Part shown: positions 1-11,550 of the stretch, in pieces
How positions within the stretch are numbered: the stretch's first letter is position 1
How the letters are laid out: each line of letters starts with the position of its first letter
Assembly: GCA_028571685.1 (NCBI GenBank)
Contig: CM053141.1
Span: forward strand, 57,286,333-57,350,332
DNA length: 64,000 nucleotides
Direction: 5' to 3'
Source: Heterohyrax brucei
Lineage: Eukaryota; Chordata; Mammalia; Hyracoidea; Procaviidae
The notes under the pieces: model-generated
What the model was told of the DNA's origin: nothing
The model's input: only the letters and a program-made list of their open reading frames with translations
Database searches by the model: none
Position numbers and translations under genes: made by a program

Positions 1-1050
1 ATGATGTCAGATGGATTTTAGCTAAAAGCAGAGAATATCAGAATGATGTTTACCTGTGTTTGACTGTGTGAATCATAAGAAATTATGGATAGCATTGTGG
101 AGAATGGGAATTCCAGAACACTGAATTGTGTTCCTGAGAATCTGTGCATGGATAAAGAGACAGTCATTCAAATAGACCAAAGAGACACTACATGGTTTAA
201 AGTCAGGAAAGGTGTCTGTTAGGACTGTGTCTTTTCACCGTAACTATTTAGTCTGAATACCAAACAAATAAACCAAAAAGATGGACTATATGAGGAGTAT
301 GGGACACAGGATTGGAGTAAGACTCATTAACAAGCTGCTTTATGCAGATAACACAACTTTGCTTGCTGAAAATAAAGAGGACTTAAAACACCGATAAAGA
401 TCAAAGACCACAGCCTTCAGTGTGGTTTAGGCCTCAACACAAAGAAAACAGAAATCCTCACAAATAGGTCAATAACCAACATCATTATAAACAGAGAAGA
501 AATTGAGATTGTCAAGAATTTCCATTTACTTGGATATACAATCAACAGCCATGGAATAAGCAGTCAAGAAATCAAAGATGCATCATGCTGGGAAAATTTG
601 CTGCAAACGACCTCTTTAAATAGTTGAGTAAAGACTAAGGTGGGCCTCACTCAAGCCATGATATTTTCAATTGTATCATATGCATGTGGAAGCTGGACAG
701 TGAATAAGGAAGACAGAAGAAGAACTGATACTTTTAAATTATGGTATTGGAGAAGAATATTGAACATACCATGGACTGATAAAAGCATATCTGTATTGAA
801 AGAAGTACAGCCAAAGTGCTTGTTAGAAGCAAGGATGGGGAGATTATGTCTTACACTGGATGTGTTGTCAGCCACAATCAGTTCCTGGAGAAGAACATCA
901 TGCTTGGTAAAGAGTCAGTAAAAAATGAAGGCCCTCAAGAAGATAGATTGACACAGTGGCTGCCACAATGGCCTTAAACACACCAAAGATTGTGGGCATA
1001 GGGTCTCTATGAGTTAGAACCAACTTGACAGCATCTAACAAGACCAGCAA
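1..1050 (+). mobile_element. RTE LINE fragment (reverse transcriptase to 3' end)
   Basis: Broken reading frames give reverse-transcriptase-like peptides: a YAD-N-T box near 340-360, then further on SYACGSWTVNKEDRR and WRRILNIPWTDK at 675-780. These match the C-terminal part of RTE/BovB-type LINE polymerases. The end near 1050 has the SINE/RTE-type tail (GAGTTAGAACCAACTTGACAG). Many stops and frameshifts make it inactive. The 5' end lies outside the window or is lost. Confidence 0.8.
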
Positions 1051-1470
1051 TAGAACTGAACTGTGGCACACTTTCATACCTTGGAACATGCTGTAGAATA
1101 GTGGGAGCTCTGCTCTGAGCAATGGGGGCCAGGGAGGCTTTTTGAATCAGGAAGAATGTTATATCAGGATTTTGTATTCAGTTGCCAACATTGCAAACCA
1201 TAGGAGAATATGTCGTGGCTGAAGTCCAAAGAATAGTTGAGTATCTACACGGAAAAGGGTTTATCCATTGGACTTCCGCTTAGCCCTCTATTTGCAAAGC
1301 TAATTGTCTAAATAAGGGCACCTGGCTTAATCATATGTCTTAAAAGTAAGAGTACTGTTTATGTCCCGCTTCCTTGTGGAAAATGCAAGACTTAAACAGG
1401 TTCCTGTCTCAGTGGCCTAAATCAAAACATCAACTTTCCATAACAGGATTTACAGGAGTAAACTTGGTAA
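1051..1470. other. Unassigned intergenic sequence
   Basis: No gene or recognisable repeat seen between the RTE end and the L1 poly(T) tract. Confidence 0.5.
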
Positions 1471-2411
1471 TTGTTTTTTCTTTTCTTTTTCTTTTTTATT
1501 ATGATTGAATGACAATGTTCATTCCCATATAAATTTGCATGCCCACCTATATGCAGCTCCCAGTATTCTCCCTCCTCAGTGATAGCACACTCTTTCTCTC
1601 CCTCCATACGTGTCTTATCCTCCCAACAATCTCCTCTCCCCTCCTCTACCCACTCCCTTGCCTCCAGTAAGAGGTCAGCAGGACGATATCCTATACATGC
1701 ATAGAACCATAAAGTGCACACATGATATGGTTGCTTTTTGTCACCAAGTCCAATCCTTTCCTGTCCAAAGAGTTGACCTCGATATGGACAGGGACAGCAT
1801 CAGAGCCAGAGGGCATGCTCCCAGGGGAACCCCGAGGCCCATGGACCATCAGTTGCTATCTTTTAATGGAGATCTCAGGGTGCACCCCTTTTTATCCTTG
1901 TGTTGCCATTGAGACTTGACTTCATGAGCTCCATCACAGCTATCACTGTGGTGGCCAGACAACATCAGTTCTTCCAGTCACAAGTCGAGGTGGTCACCCA
2001 CTCACGTGGGTCTCTCTGTCTTCTGGGTTCTCTTTCCCTCATGTGGTTTTGGTCCTTGGTGATCATCCATTCCTGCTGAGTTGGGACCATTTGCTGTACC
2101 CTCAGATGGCAGCTTGGCAGCTTTTAAGACCCCAGATACCACTCACCAATGTAGGGTGCAGAGGGCTCTTAGCAATACGCTAGTTGTGCCAGTTGGCCTC
2201 AATTTCCCCTGAGGACATGGTCACCGGCCCCCTGCCCCAGCTACTCTGTCTTTGCAATATTGGGTTAAGATCGGAGGAGTAATCATCTTATGTTGAAGTC
2301 CAGTTAATATTGATCTTCTTTGTAATGCAACTCAACGGCACTTGGCTGGCCTGTAATGCGTGTTGTTACAGATTTCACGCAATCAAATTTCTATCAACTA
2401 TCTAGTCTAAA

Positions 2412-2436
2412 CCCTGCCCTCCCTCCCTCCCTCCCT
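2412..2436 (+). repeat. CCCT simple repeat in L1 3' UTR
   Basis: A run of CCCT units inside the L1 3' UTR. The same G-rich tract recurs on the other strand in the L1 near 52094. Confidence 0.85.
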
Positions 2437-3052
2437 CCCCACCCTTGCAGCTGTCAAAGAGTCTTTTCTTCTATGCATGAGTCTGTTTTTAAGTTCTTAT
2501 TATAGGGGTCTCAGACAGTGTTTGTCCTTTTGTCGCAGACTACTTTCACTCAGCATAATGTCCTCTTCCTTTGTGACAGGTTTATTAAGTAGGTCTGCTT
2601 CACCTTGTGATAATTTTGGTAGGTGATATGAATCAAGGAATTTGTTCATTTCCTCTAGGTTTTCAAATTTGTTAGAGCACAGTCTTTCATAGTATTCTGT
2701 TATGATATTTTTGATTTCTGTTGGATCTGTTATGACAACTCTCTTCTCATTTCTTATTTGAGTTATTTTTTTCCTTTCCTATTTTTCTTTAGTAAGTTTC
2801 ACCAGTGGTTTGTCAATTTTATTGATATTTCCAAAAAACGAGCTTGGGTCTTTTCAATTTTTTCAATTGTTCTTCTATTCTCTAATTCGTTTAGTTCTAC
2901 TCTGATCCTCTGGTGCCTGAGGGGTTCCTCTGTTGTTCTCTCTCTACTTGTTCAAGCTGTAGAGTTAGTTCTTTGATTTGGTTTCTTTCTTCCTTCCAGA
3001 TTCGTCAATTTACAGAGATAAACTGACCTCTGAGCACTGCTTTGGCTGTATT

Positions 3053-3666
3053 CTATGGGATCTGGTAGGAAGTGTTTTCATTCTCATTGGATTCCATAAA
3101 TTTCTTTATTTCATCCTTGATTTCTTCTATAACCCATGAGTTTTTGAGCAAGATGTTTTTCAGTTTCCATGAGTTCCGCTTTCTATCTATGTTTTTTCTG
3201 CTATTGATTTCAACTTTTATGGCTTTATGATCTGAGAAGATGCTTTGCATTAACTCAATGGAATGGATTTTGTTGAGAATTGCTTTATATTCCAACACAT
3301 GGTCTATTCTAGAGAAAGTTCCAATCACACAGAGAAGAAGGTGTAGTTGTCCACTGATGGATAGAAAGTTCTGTATATGTCGATGAGGTCTGGTTGGTTA
3401 ATTGTGGCAATAAGGTCTTCTGTATCTTTGTGGAGCTTTTTTCTAGACAGTCTGTCCAACATTGAGAGTAGAGTGTTGAAGTCTCCTCCTATTATTGTGG
3501 AGTGATCTATCTCCTTTTTGAGTGTAGTCAGTGTTTCTTTGATGCATTTAGGTGCTCTAGTATCAGGGGCATAAATATTTGATGTTGTTAAGTCCTGCTT
3601 GGGTATTGAACCTTTCAGCCATAAATAGTGTCCATCTTTGCCCACAATGCTGGATTTTACATTCAC
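3053..3666 (-). pseudogene. L1 ORF2 endonuclease remnant
   Basis: Two overlapping frames (3325-3666, then 3053-3328) encode an apurinic-endonuclease-like domain. The first has GGDFNTLL, the Asp/Asn metal site of this fold, and the second has RIDHVL and SDHKAI, the catalytic His region. The split at about 3326 is a frameshift. No functional polymerase follows. Confidence 0.8.
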
Positions 3667-4415
3667 ATCTATTTTATCTGAGATTAGAGTTGCCGCACCT
3701 GCTCTTCTTTGTGTATTGTTAGCTTTATATACATTCTTCCATCAGTTATTGTTCAGTTTGTTCATATCTTTAAGTCTAAGATAAGTTTCTTATAGGCAAC
3801 ATATGGATGGGTCATGTCTTTTGATCCAAGATGTCACTCGATTTCTCTTTACTGCAGCATTCAGTCCATTCACCTTCAATGTAATTATTGATAGATATGT
3901 GTTTAGTGTTGTCATTGTGAGATGTTTACTTTTGTGTTGATGTTTTCTCTGTTGTTCTTATTAATCTATTCTGGGACATTCTTCTTTCTGAGTTGATTTT
4001 TCACCTTTTTCAGGGTTGGTTTTGTGGTTGTTGAGACTCTTGTGTTATGTTTCTTAATTTAATATGTTGTATCTTTATTGTGCTTTATGGCTGCCCCTAT
4101 GATCCCCCTTAATAAAGTATGTATAAACTGAAGTTTAATTACTACTAGTCTTATTAACTTCCTCTTCATCTGGAAGGACTATAATGACTGTAGTACATCC
4201 CTCTTTTTAATATGATGACATCATAGTTTTCATGATATGATCACTGGGTCATTTCTTTCACTATTACAGCTCTGATTGAGTTTGGAGCCTTCCCTAACTC
4301 AATAGGTTTCCAGGTGATGTGTCCCGTATTTGCTCCTAAAATATAAAGTTAGTGGTTTTGTTCTTCTAAGCCAAGAGATTCTTTCAGTATTTTTTGTAGC
4401 TTTGGTTTGGTTTTT

Positions 4416-5427
4416 TTTTTTGATAATAATTTTTTTTTAATTTTTATTTTTATTTAACATAACTGAGTGAAAATGTACATTCACATATAAATTTACATGC
4501 CCCCTATATGCAGCTTCCACTGCTCTCCCTGTCCAGTGACTGCACACTATTCCTCTCTGCTCCATACATGTATCATCCTCCCAACAGTCTCCTTTCCCCT
4601 CCTCTCCGTCCACTCCCCTTCCTCCAGCCAGAGGTCAGCAAGATGATATCCTATAGATGTATAGAACCATAAAGTGCTTCCAATATATGGTTACTCTGCA
4701 TTGCCAAGTCCAATCCATTCCTGTCCAAAGAGTGGACCTTTGTTATAATTTATGGGAAAGGGCAGCATCAGGGCAGGGGGCCATGCTCTCAGAGGAACCC
4801 CCAAACCACTGGACCATCAATTGAGGTCTTTTAGTGGAGATCTCATGATGCACCTCTTTTTATTCTTGTGTTGCCAGTGAGCTCCTCTCTGTGAGCTCTG
4901 TCGTGGCTATCACTGGTGGTGGCCGGGCACCATCCGGCTCTTCCGGTCCCAAGTCGATGTAGGCACCCACTCTTGTGGGTCTCTCTGTCTTCTTGGTTGT
5001 CTTTACCACATGCCATTTTGGCCTTCGGTGAGCATCCGTTCCTGCTGAGTTGAGACCATTTGCTATGTCCTCGGATGGCAGCTTGGCAGCTTTTAAGACC
5101 CCAGACGCACCTCTGGCTGGAGGAAGGGGAGTGGACGGACAGGAGGGGAAAGGAGACTGTTGGGAGGATGAGACACTTATGGAGCAGAGAGGAATGGTGT
5201 GCAGTCACCGGACAGGGAGAGCAGTGGAAGCTGCATATAGGGGGGCATGTAAATTTACATGTGAATGTACATTTTCACTCAGTTATGTTAAATAAAAATA
5301 AAAATAAAAAAAAAGACCCCAGACGCCACTCACCAATGTGGGGTGCAGAGAGCTCTCTTAGCAAAACGCTAGTTGTGCCAATTGGCCTGGAAGTCGCCTA
5401 AGAGCATGGTCCCCCGCCCCCCGCCCC
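4416..5427 (-). mobile_element. Second L1 3' end inserted in the first L1
   Basis: A 5'-truncated L1 3' UTR with its poly(T) at 4411-4445. It is flanked by an exact 18-bp target-site duplication, AGCTTTGGTTTGGTTTTT, at 4398-4415 and 5428-5445. The body is homologous to the host L1's own 3' UTR at about 1500-2330. It carries no coding sequence, and is itself broken by a third insertion. Confidence 0.88.
5109..5312 (+). mobile_element. Third L1 3' end (about 200 bp) nested in the second
   Basis: A short plus-strand copy of the last ~190 bases of the same L1 family, ending in an A-rich tail (AAATAAAAATAAAAATAAA). It has a 14-bp target-site duplication, AAGACCCCAGACGC, at 5095-5108 and 5313-5326. 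It forms a near-perfect inverted repeat with 4438-4632; I counted about eight differences. Confidence 0.88.
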
Positions 5428-5445
5428 AGCTTTGGTTTGGTTTTT

Positions 5446-6116
5446 ACAAAGTCTCTGAGTTTCTGTTGATCCGCAAATGTCTGAATTTCATTTTCATATT
5501 TGAAAAATAGTTTTGCAGTATATATAATTCTTGGTTGGAAATTCTTCTCCTTCAAGGCTTTGACTGTGTCATACCACTGTCTCCATGACAGCATTGTTTC
5601 TGCTGAGAAATTCAATGAAAGCCTCCAGGGTTTCCCTCTGAATGCTAGCTTTGCTTTGAGTCTTGCTGCCTTTAAGACTTTCTGTTTATGTTTCATTTTG
5701 TTGAGCTTGATTATAATATGTCTTGGAGTCTTTCTTTTGAGACCTATATTGAGTGGTGTTCAATATGCATCTTGGATATCTATGTTCTTTTCTTTCAAAA
5801 TTTCTGGGAAGTTTTCTGTCAGCAGCTCAGCAACCAATACTCACTGTGTTCTCAGGTGTCTCACCCTGTTCAGAAACTCGAATTAATCCTAGACTGTTCC
5901 TCTTAAGAGAGTCCCACATGCTTCTTAATACTTCTTCATTTTTTTGTTTCTTTTTTCTGATTTCTCCTCATAGATACTGGAGTCAGTAACTCTGTCTTCC
6001 AAGTCAGAAGCTCTATTTTTCATTTGTTCCATTCTGTTTTCTTGGCTTTGGATTGAAGTTTCTATGTCTTTGATTTTGTTTTTGATGTGTTGTATTTCAG
6101 AGTACTGCTGTTCCAT
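5446..6116 (-). pseudogene. L1 ORF1 remnant
   Basis: A coiled-coil peptide rich in Glu, Lys and Gln lies at 5925-6116. After stops, the ORF1 C-terminal domain (AETMLSWRQWYDTVKALKEK, in the 5358-5696 frame) follows. This is the RNA-binding chaperone protein of L1. The frame is interrupted between the two parts. Confidence 0.7.
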
Positions 6117-6565
6117 CAGATCGAACAGCTTGCTTAATTTTTCATTTTACTCTGCTGCATTTTATAAGGTCTATGAGGGCTCTCTATATAAATCTTTTGT
6201 ATTCACCTTCCAATAGTTTCAGAAAGGTTTCTTCATCTGGGCAGTTCTTTGGTGTTTTCTTTTGGGGACCTTCTGAAGCCATGGGTGATATATTTGTTAT
6301 GCTTTTATCCAGAGTTTGTTCCTTTATGGGCATGATGTGAGTCAATAGAGGCTGGGAGAAATGCTGTGAGGATGGACTACAGTTGTTTCTCTAGGTCATC
6401 TTCGATCTGTGAAAGTCAGCACTCACCAAGAGCGGGGGTCAGCAAAAGAGAGAAAGTTTTCTGTTCAGTGGTATGAAGTCCAAATTAACAGCCCTATACC
6501 ATGTCCTAGGGTCGCTAAGTGCCATGAGTCAGATCCGACTCGATGGCACTTGGCTTGGCTCGCAT

Positions 6566-6985
6566 GCATGAGAAAGCTGGACAATGAATAAGGAAGACTG
6601 AAGAAGAGTGATGCCTTTGAATTACGGTGTTGGTTGGGATATTGAATATACTGTGGTCTGCCAGAAGAACAAACAAATCTGTCTTGGAAGAAATACAGCT
6701 AGAGTACTTCTTAGAAGTGAGATAGTGAGCCTTTATCTCACATACTCTGAACTAGTTATCAGGAGAGAACAGTTCCTGGAGAAGGACATCAAGCTTGGTA
6801 AGGTAAAAGGTCAGTGAAAAAGAGGAAAGCCCTTGATGAGATGAGTTGACATGGTGACTGCAGCAATGGGCTCAAACATAGCAAGAACTGTAGGAATGGT
6901 GCAGGACCACGCAGTGTTTCATTCTGTTGTCCATAGGACAGCTATGAGTTGGAAAGACTTGATGGCGCCTAACATTACCAAAAGT
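6566..6985 (+). mobile_element. RTE LINE 3' fragment
   Basis: Starts with an RTE-like segment (ATGCATGAGAAAGCTGGACA, then GAATAAGGAAGAC) and ends with the RTE tail near GATGGCGCCTAACA. It covers the same C-terminal region as the fragment at 640-1050, so it is a separate copy. Frames are broken. The stretch just before it (6400-6565) contains an AfroSINE-like tail. Confidence 0.7.
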
Positions 6986-7459
6986 ATGGGGAGAGAGTAT
7001 TACAAATATATTTTCAAGGTCATATTAAAATTTAAAAAAGTAATCTTAAAGTATATGAACAAGCAAGTATTATTTTCCATATTTGCCTAAGATACCCTTT
7101 TTCCTTTCCTTTATTTCTATCTTTGTTGTATTGTTTTGGAGTATGACTTTTGAAAGCAGATAGATTTTGACTTTTCTTTTTTTAATAACATCTATTTTTA
7201 TTTTTAATGAGAGCAGCCAAGCCAAGTGCTGTCAAGCCATAATGAGAGCAGAGGATTCCTTTATAACAGTTACTAATATATTTGAGTTTATTTCTTTCAT
7301 TATCTTTCTTTCATTGTCTACTCATAAATTCAACAGAAAGCAGAAACTAGAAAACCAAGATGATATAGATTCTTTTATTCATTGTCATTTTTTCCTAAGT
7401 TTTGAAGGTATTGGATGTATTTCTATTTTTGTGTGTGTGGTTGCCCTTAAGTATGTATT

Positions 7460-7552
7460 TTTTTTAATAATTTTTTTAAATGGTTTTGGTGGAAGTTTAA
7501 AGAAAGAATTGGGTTCTCATTTAACAATTTCTGTACATACTGTTCAGTGGCT
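7460..7552 (-). mobile_element. L1 3'-UTR end fragment
   Basis: Resembles the elephant-type L1 3' end also seen at 9895 and 27725. It is cut by the LTR that follows, and further L1 3'-UTR sequence resumes after about 8270. Confidence 0.5.
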
Positions 7553-8265
7553 GTCTTAGTTATGTAGTACTGCTATAACAGACAGACAACCAATAAATGG
7601 CATTGTCAAATAGAAATTTATTCTGTCACAATCTAGAAGGTTAGAAGTTTGAATTCAAGGAACACTAGATTAAAGAAACAGATGAGGAAATGCTTGCTCT
7701 CTCTGTTGACTTTGGGAGAAAGTCCTTGTCATCACTCTTCCCTTGTCTAGGAGCTTCTGAGTAAAGGAAGCCTGAGTCCAAAGGACATACTCTACTCCTA
7801 GCACTACTTTCTTGGTAGTGTAAGTTCACTTGCGCCTCTGCGTGCTTCTCGCTTTTATGTTTCAAAAGAGGTTGACTTATAATACAACCTAATCTTGTAG
7901 ATTGTGTTCTGCCTCGTTATTATAATTACCTCTAATGCTGCATCATTGACACTATGTTGTTGTTTTGTACACTCAAGTTGATTTCCAAATCACAGTGGCC
8001 CAACTGGTCATAGTAGAACTGCCCCAGAAGGTTTCCAAGGAGCACGTGGTGGATTTGAACTGCTTAGCTTTTGGTTAGCTGCCTGAGCTCTTAACCACTT
8101 TGCCACCAGGTCTCCGTCATTAACATTATAAAGGTAAGATTTACAACACAAAGGAAAATCCCATCAGTTGACAAAATGGTAGAATGATCACACAATACTG
8201 AGAATAATAGTCCAATCAGTTGTCATGTATTTTGAGGAGATACAGTTTAATTTATAATAGTAACA
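7553..8265 (-). mobile_element. MaLR-like LTR, minus strand
   Basis: Begins TGTCTTAG on the plus strand and ends near a sequence complementary to the usual MaLR start (TTAAACTGTATCTCC on the minus strand). It shares blocks with the LTRs at 22503, 56458 and 61560, such as the 'CCAAAGGA' segment. An AfroSINE interrupts it. Confidence 0.6.
7956..8116 (-). mobile_element. AfroSINE, minus strand
   Basis: Reads in reverse as the usual AfroSINE order: tRNA-like head (ACCTGGTGGCAAAGTGG on the minus strand) to tail (CAACTTGAGTG). The flanks TCATTGACACTAT and TCATTAACATTAT are a 13-bp target-site repeat with two changes. It sits inside an LTR. Confidence 0.85.
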
Positions 8266-8269
8266 TCAG

Positions 8270-8760
8270 CTAGCTACATTTTTGACAATGTGTCAACTCT
8301 TTTATTCATTCCATTTTTATTGTTCTGTTTCCATTAATTTAGCTTCCCTGCCCCACCTCTCTTAGTTTCTTATCTTTGCGTTAGGGTAAGTGCTGACAAT
8401 TTGGGCTCATACAGATGGTTTTTTAAAAGAGCTCAGTACTTGTTGCTGATACTGTTTACTTTGTGAACCAATTGGTTGTTTAGTCAATAGATGACCTCCA
8501 GGAATGGTTTTAGTTCCAAGTATAAAGGGTGTCAGTCTTGAGAAACAGTCTTGAGAGTTCCTATAGTTTCTCCCAGTCCAGTACATTTGGCCTTTTTCAA
8601 GAATTTGATGTTTGCTCTACATTTTCTCTCATTTTATCTGGGGCCATCTCTAGTGGCTCTAGTTAAAACAACTGGTTCCGGTAGCAAGGCACTATATAGT
8701 TCTTCTGGGCTCAGGATAGATTAGGACATGGTTTGTGTATAAGCACGTGTTTTAAAAATA
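8270..8760 (-). mobile_element. L1 3'-UTR fragment
   Basis: Divergent copy of the same L1 3' UTR seen at 27725-28570 (shared order: 'GCTCATAC', 'CTCTCATTTTATCTGGG'). Probably the continuation of the piece at 7460-7552 across the LTR. Confidence 0.45.
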
Positions 8761-8869
8761 ATTTAATTAACTAAGTCTAAAGTTAGTCTATCCTCCCGGG
8801 GGGGGGAAAAAAAGTTAAAAACTTTAACATGCTTTAACCACTTTTTCAAAACTATCTTTCATGTGATGT

Positions 8870-9600
8870 TGTGGTCTAAATTTAGTTTACCTTTTTAAAA
8901 TTTACACATACAATTAATGATCATTTACATGTCAGTTTTTAACCAAGCTTACCAACTCTTTGAAGACTGACTTCTATGCTCACAGTTGTGATTTTACTTG
9001 CACACACTTTCTTTGGATTTAGTTTTCTTTTTTTGGAGTAGCTATGATAACATTTCTCTTACTCTGGGTCTGAGGGTGCCTATGAGTGGTCAACATCTTC
9101 AATCTTGTGTATCTGAAACATTCTTTTGCCTTCATTCTGGAATGATAGTTTAGTATAAAAGTTTACTGATAATCACTTTCCCTCAAAACATTGAAGATAC
9201 CATTGCAGTGTCTACTGGCATCTATTGTAGTTGATAAGGCATCTGCTGCCAAACTAACAACTTATTCCAGACCAGTTGCAATTTCTTTGAAGAACAGTCT
9301 TTCTATTCTGGAAGTTTTCATCTAGATGTGAATTCATTATTTTTTATTTTTATCTCTCAGAGTGCATTCAGTCTAAGCACTCATGTCTTTCTTTGAGTCA
9401 ATCTTTAACTCTCCATTTACTGTTTTTCTATAATTCTCCTTGGTCTCTTCTAGAAAGGGGAGGCTGAGAACTTCCCACATGGCTCTTCACTGCTTTTTTG
9501 GGTTTTAATTTCTTTATTTCTTTCCATGTAGTTAGTTATGGGTGTATTTTTCAGTACCACCTACTAATTCATAGTTCTACCTTGGTGCCCAGTCCAGCGT
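8870..9600 (-). mobile_element. Possible ancient L1 segment
   Basis: Phrases such as TTGAAGATACCATTGCAGTG followed by a 'TCTACTGGCATCTATTG' block resemble L1 sequence read in reverse. Divergence is high and the limits are guesses. Confidence 0.35.
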
Positions 9601-9889
9601 CACCCTGTCTGCTGAATATTTTCTTTAATGACTATAATTTACATTTCTAAGATTTCTACTTTTTTCCATAATCATCTATTCTTAGTACGTTACTTTGTTT
9701 TGTTCGCACACATGTATGTATTTGTGTGTAAAAAATTAATCAACTTAGGGTATATTTTTTGTTTTTTTACAATTAATTTGATTTTAATAAAATCAAGTTC
9801 TAAACATTAATTTTATTAACTGTGTTTTTTAACATGTATTTTGGAATTCTGGCACGCAGACTTTTTTATGATCAGTTTATATTTTTTAA

Positions 9890-10210
9890 GTAACATTTTA
9901 TTGTATTTTTGGTGAAAGTTTACACAACAAAATCAGTTCCCCTTTAACAATTTCTACACAGATCGTTCAATGACATTGTTTGTATTCTTCACATTGTGAT
10001 GATATTCTCATTCCCACTCCATTTCAAATAATCCAGCCTCCCTGCCCTCTGCCTTTTCATCTTTACTTTAAAGTAATCGTTGATCATTTGGTCTCATAAC
10101 TGATGATTTTTCAAAGGAATGCAGTTGTATGCAGACGTATTTTGAAGTACAAGGCTTTGGCTCTTTGTTTTTCTCTTTTTTTGTTTTCTCTCACTCTCTT
10201 TCATTTCTAA
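9890..10210 (-). mobile_element. L1 3'-UTR end
   Basis: Starts near the 3' end motif 'TGGTGAAAGTTTACAC' and continues through the 'CCCTGCCCTCTGCC' region, paralleling 27735-27900. No coding sequence. Confidence 0.5.
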
Positions 10211-11550
10211 GCTTCGTACCCTATTTTGTGGTTTCGTAGTTGACTCCATCTGGTGCCACTGGCCTTACACAGAACCTGGCAGGACAGGACTACAGGATTG
10301 TGTTTCAAGTAAGCTGTGGATTCAGCAGCCTACCCAAAGGGAGACTCGGTTCATAGGATTCTGTCTGCAGGTTTTCTGTAGTTCGGAAGCTTCAGTATAG
10401 CCTCTGGCAGAGGTTCCAATCTCCTTTCACATCTTTGAAAGCCTACCTAACCCCTCATTACAAACAAATCTGATTCCCATCCCCCATTTTGCACAAACGG
10501 TCTTATTCCCCCTTACCCTGCAGAAGCCTAAACTCCTGCTCAAGCCCCAGAGCTCAACAGGCTCCTGGCTTTATCCCAACTCACCACATTCAAGTCCATT
10601 TGTGGTTCGTGAGGACATTTATCTTGTTTTTGAATCTGGCTGTGTCTTTATTATTTTCTTAATATATGTGTTTGGAATAGAACAGACTATTCAAACATGA
10701 ACTTACTGAGCCATTTTGACAAAAGTGTTTTATTACTTTGATAATAAAGAAAAAGACTATATTTACATTTTGAAGAAAGGAATCTATTCCCTTAAAGTCT
10801 TAGCTCTGTTGAAGAAAACAAACATGAAAATGGTAACCCATTTAAAATTGTAAATGATAATATTGTAACTTTAAATTTTTAACGTGTTTTTGTTTTTAAA
10901 GTTTTTGTCATCTCTGGAGACGTTTTAAAAATGTTAGTGGCCATGCGGTTTTACAGCAATTTTGGCTCCTGACTATTAAGTTATAAGTATATTCTGTTTT
11001 CCAAAAACACACCCAAGCATAAAATAAAACACTGTCTGGAAAACACTGTTTATGGACTAAATACTAGGCTGAACATAGTAAGTATAAAGTTAATAACTGG
11101 CTTAGACAGCCATAAAAACGCATGCTAAGATTATCCATTTAAACAGTAGGATGAGAAATTTGAAATATGCATATCTATGGATTTTTGGCTACAGTTTTCC
11201 AAATGAAAGTATTCATTTTTTTCTTTCTGATAGTCTTATCTTCCTCAGGATTACTGCTCTTTTTGCTATGCCTGCCTTACACACTTGCCTTCTTCCTAAT
11301 CCGGAATCTTGCAAAAGAAGATGATATGCCTCTTTATTCACATCCAGTAGAAGTCAATGTGCATTGCAGGAGATGGACTAAAGTATCTGCAGCAGGTACC
11401 GCTGCAGACACGAAGCACCCCAAGCCCTTGCCTCTGCAGTGGACTTGATTGTCAGCCCCTCTTATCCCTGGCACAACGCATGTTTAGATTTTTTCCTCGA
11501 TTTATCTGCTAGCTCAGGGCCATACTTCCACAGAATTACATGATTGTGTG
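10211..11550. other. Unassigned intergenic sequence
   Basis: No convincing gene. The 93-residue open frame at 11167-11448 has a hydrophobic start but no recognisable family. A pyrimidine-rich part at 10390-10600 may belong to old L1 3' UTR. Confidence 0.5.

Larger units (their letters stand above)
1471..6400 (-). mobile_element. L1 LINE, minus strand, internally deleted
   Basis: The 3' end is marked by the poly(T) run at 1471-1500, followed by a roughly 1.1-kb 3' UTR with a CCCT tract (2412-2436). Reading leftward from about 6400, broken ORF1 coiled-coil peptide lies at 6116-5925 and the ORF1 C-terminal domain at 5696-5446. The ORF2 endonuclease is at 3666-3053, with IIGGDFNTLL and SDHKA motifs, followed by the linker to about 2580. 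The reverse-transcriptase core is missing: linker sequence passes straight into 3' UTR near 2575. Two frameshifts split the endonuclease. A second L1 has jumped in at 4416-5427. The 5' boundary is approximate. Confidence 0.8.

Noticed and set aside
640-921. 93-residue open frame that looks like a gene
   Set aside because: It is part of a broken RTE LINE polymerase.
11167-11448. 93-residue frame with a hydrophobic, signal-like start
   Set aside because: No family, promoter or splice support; treated as random.
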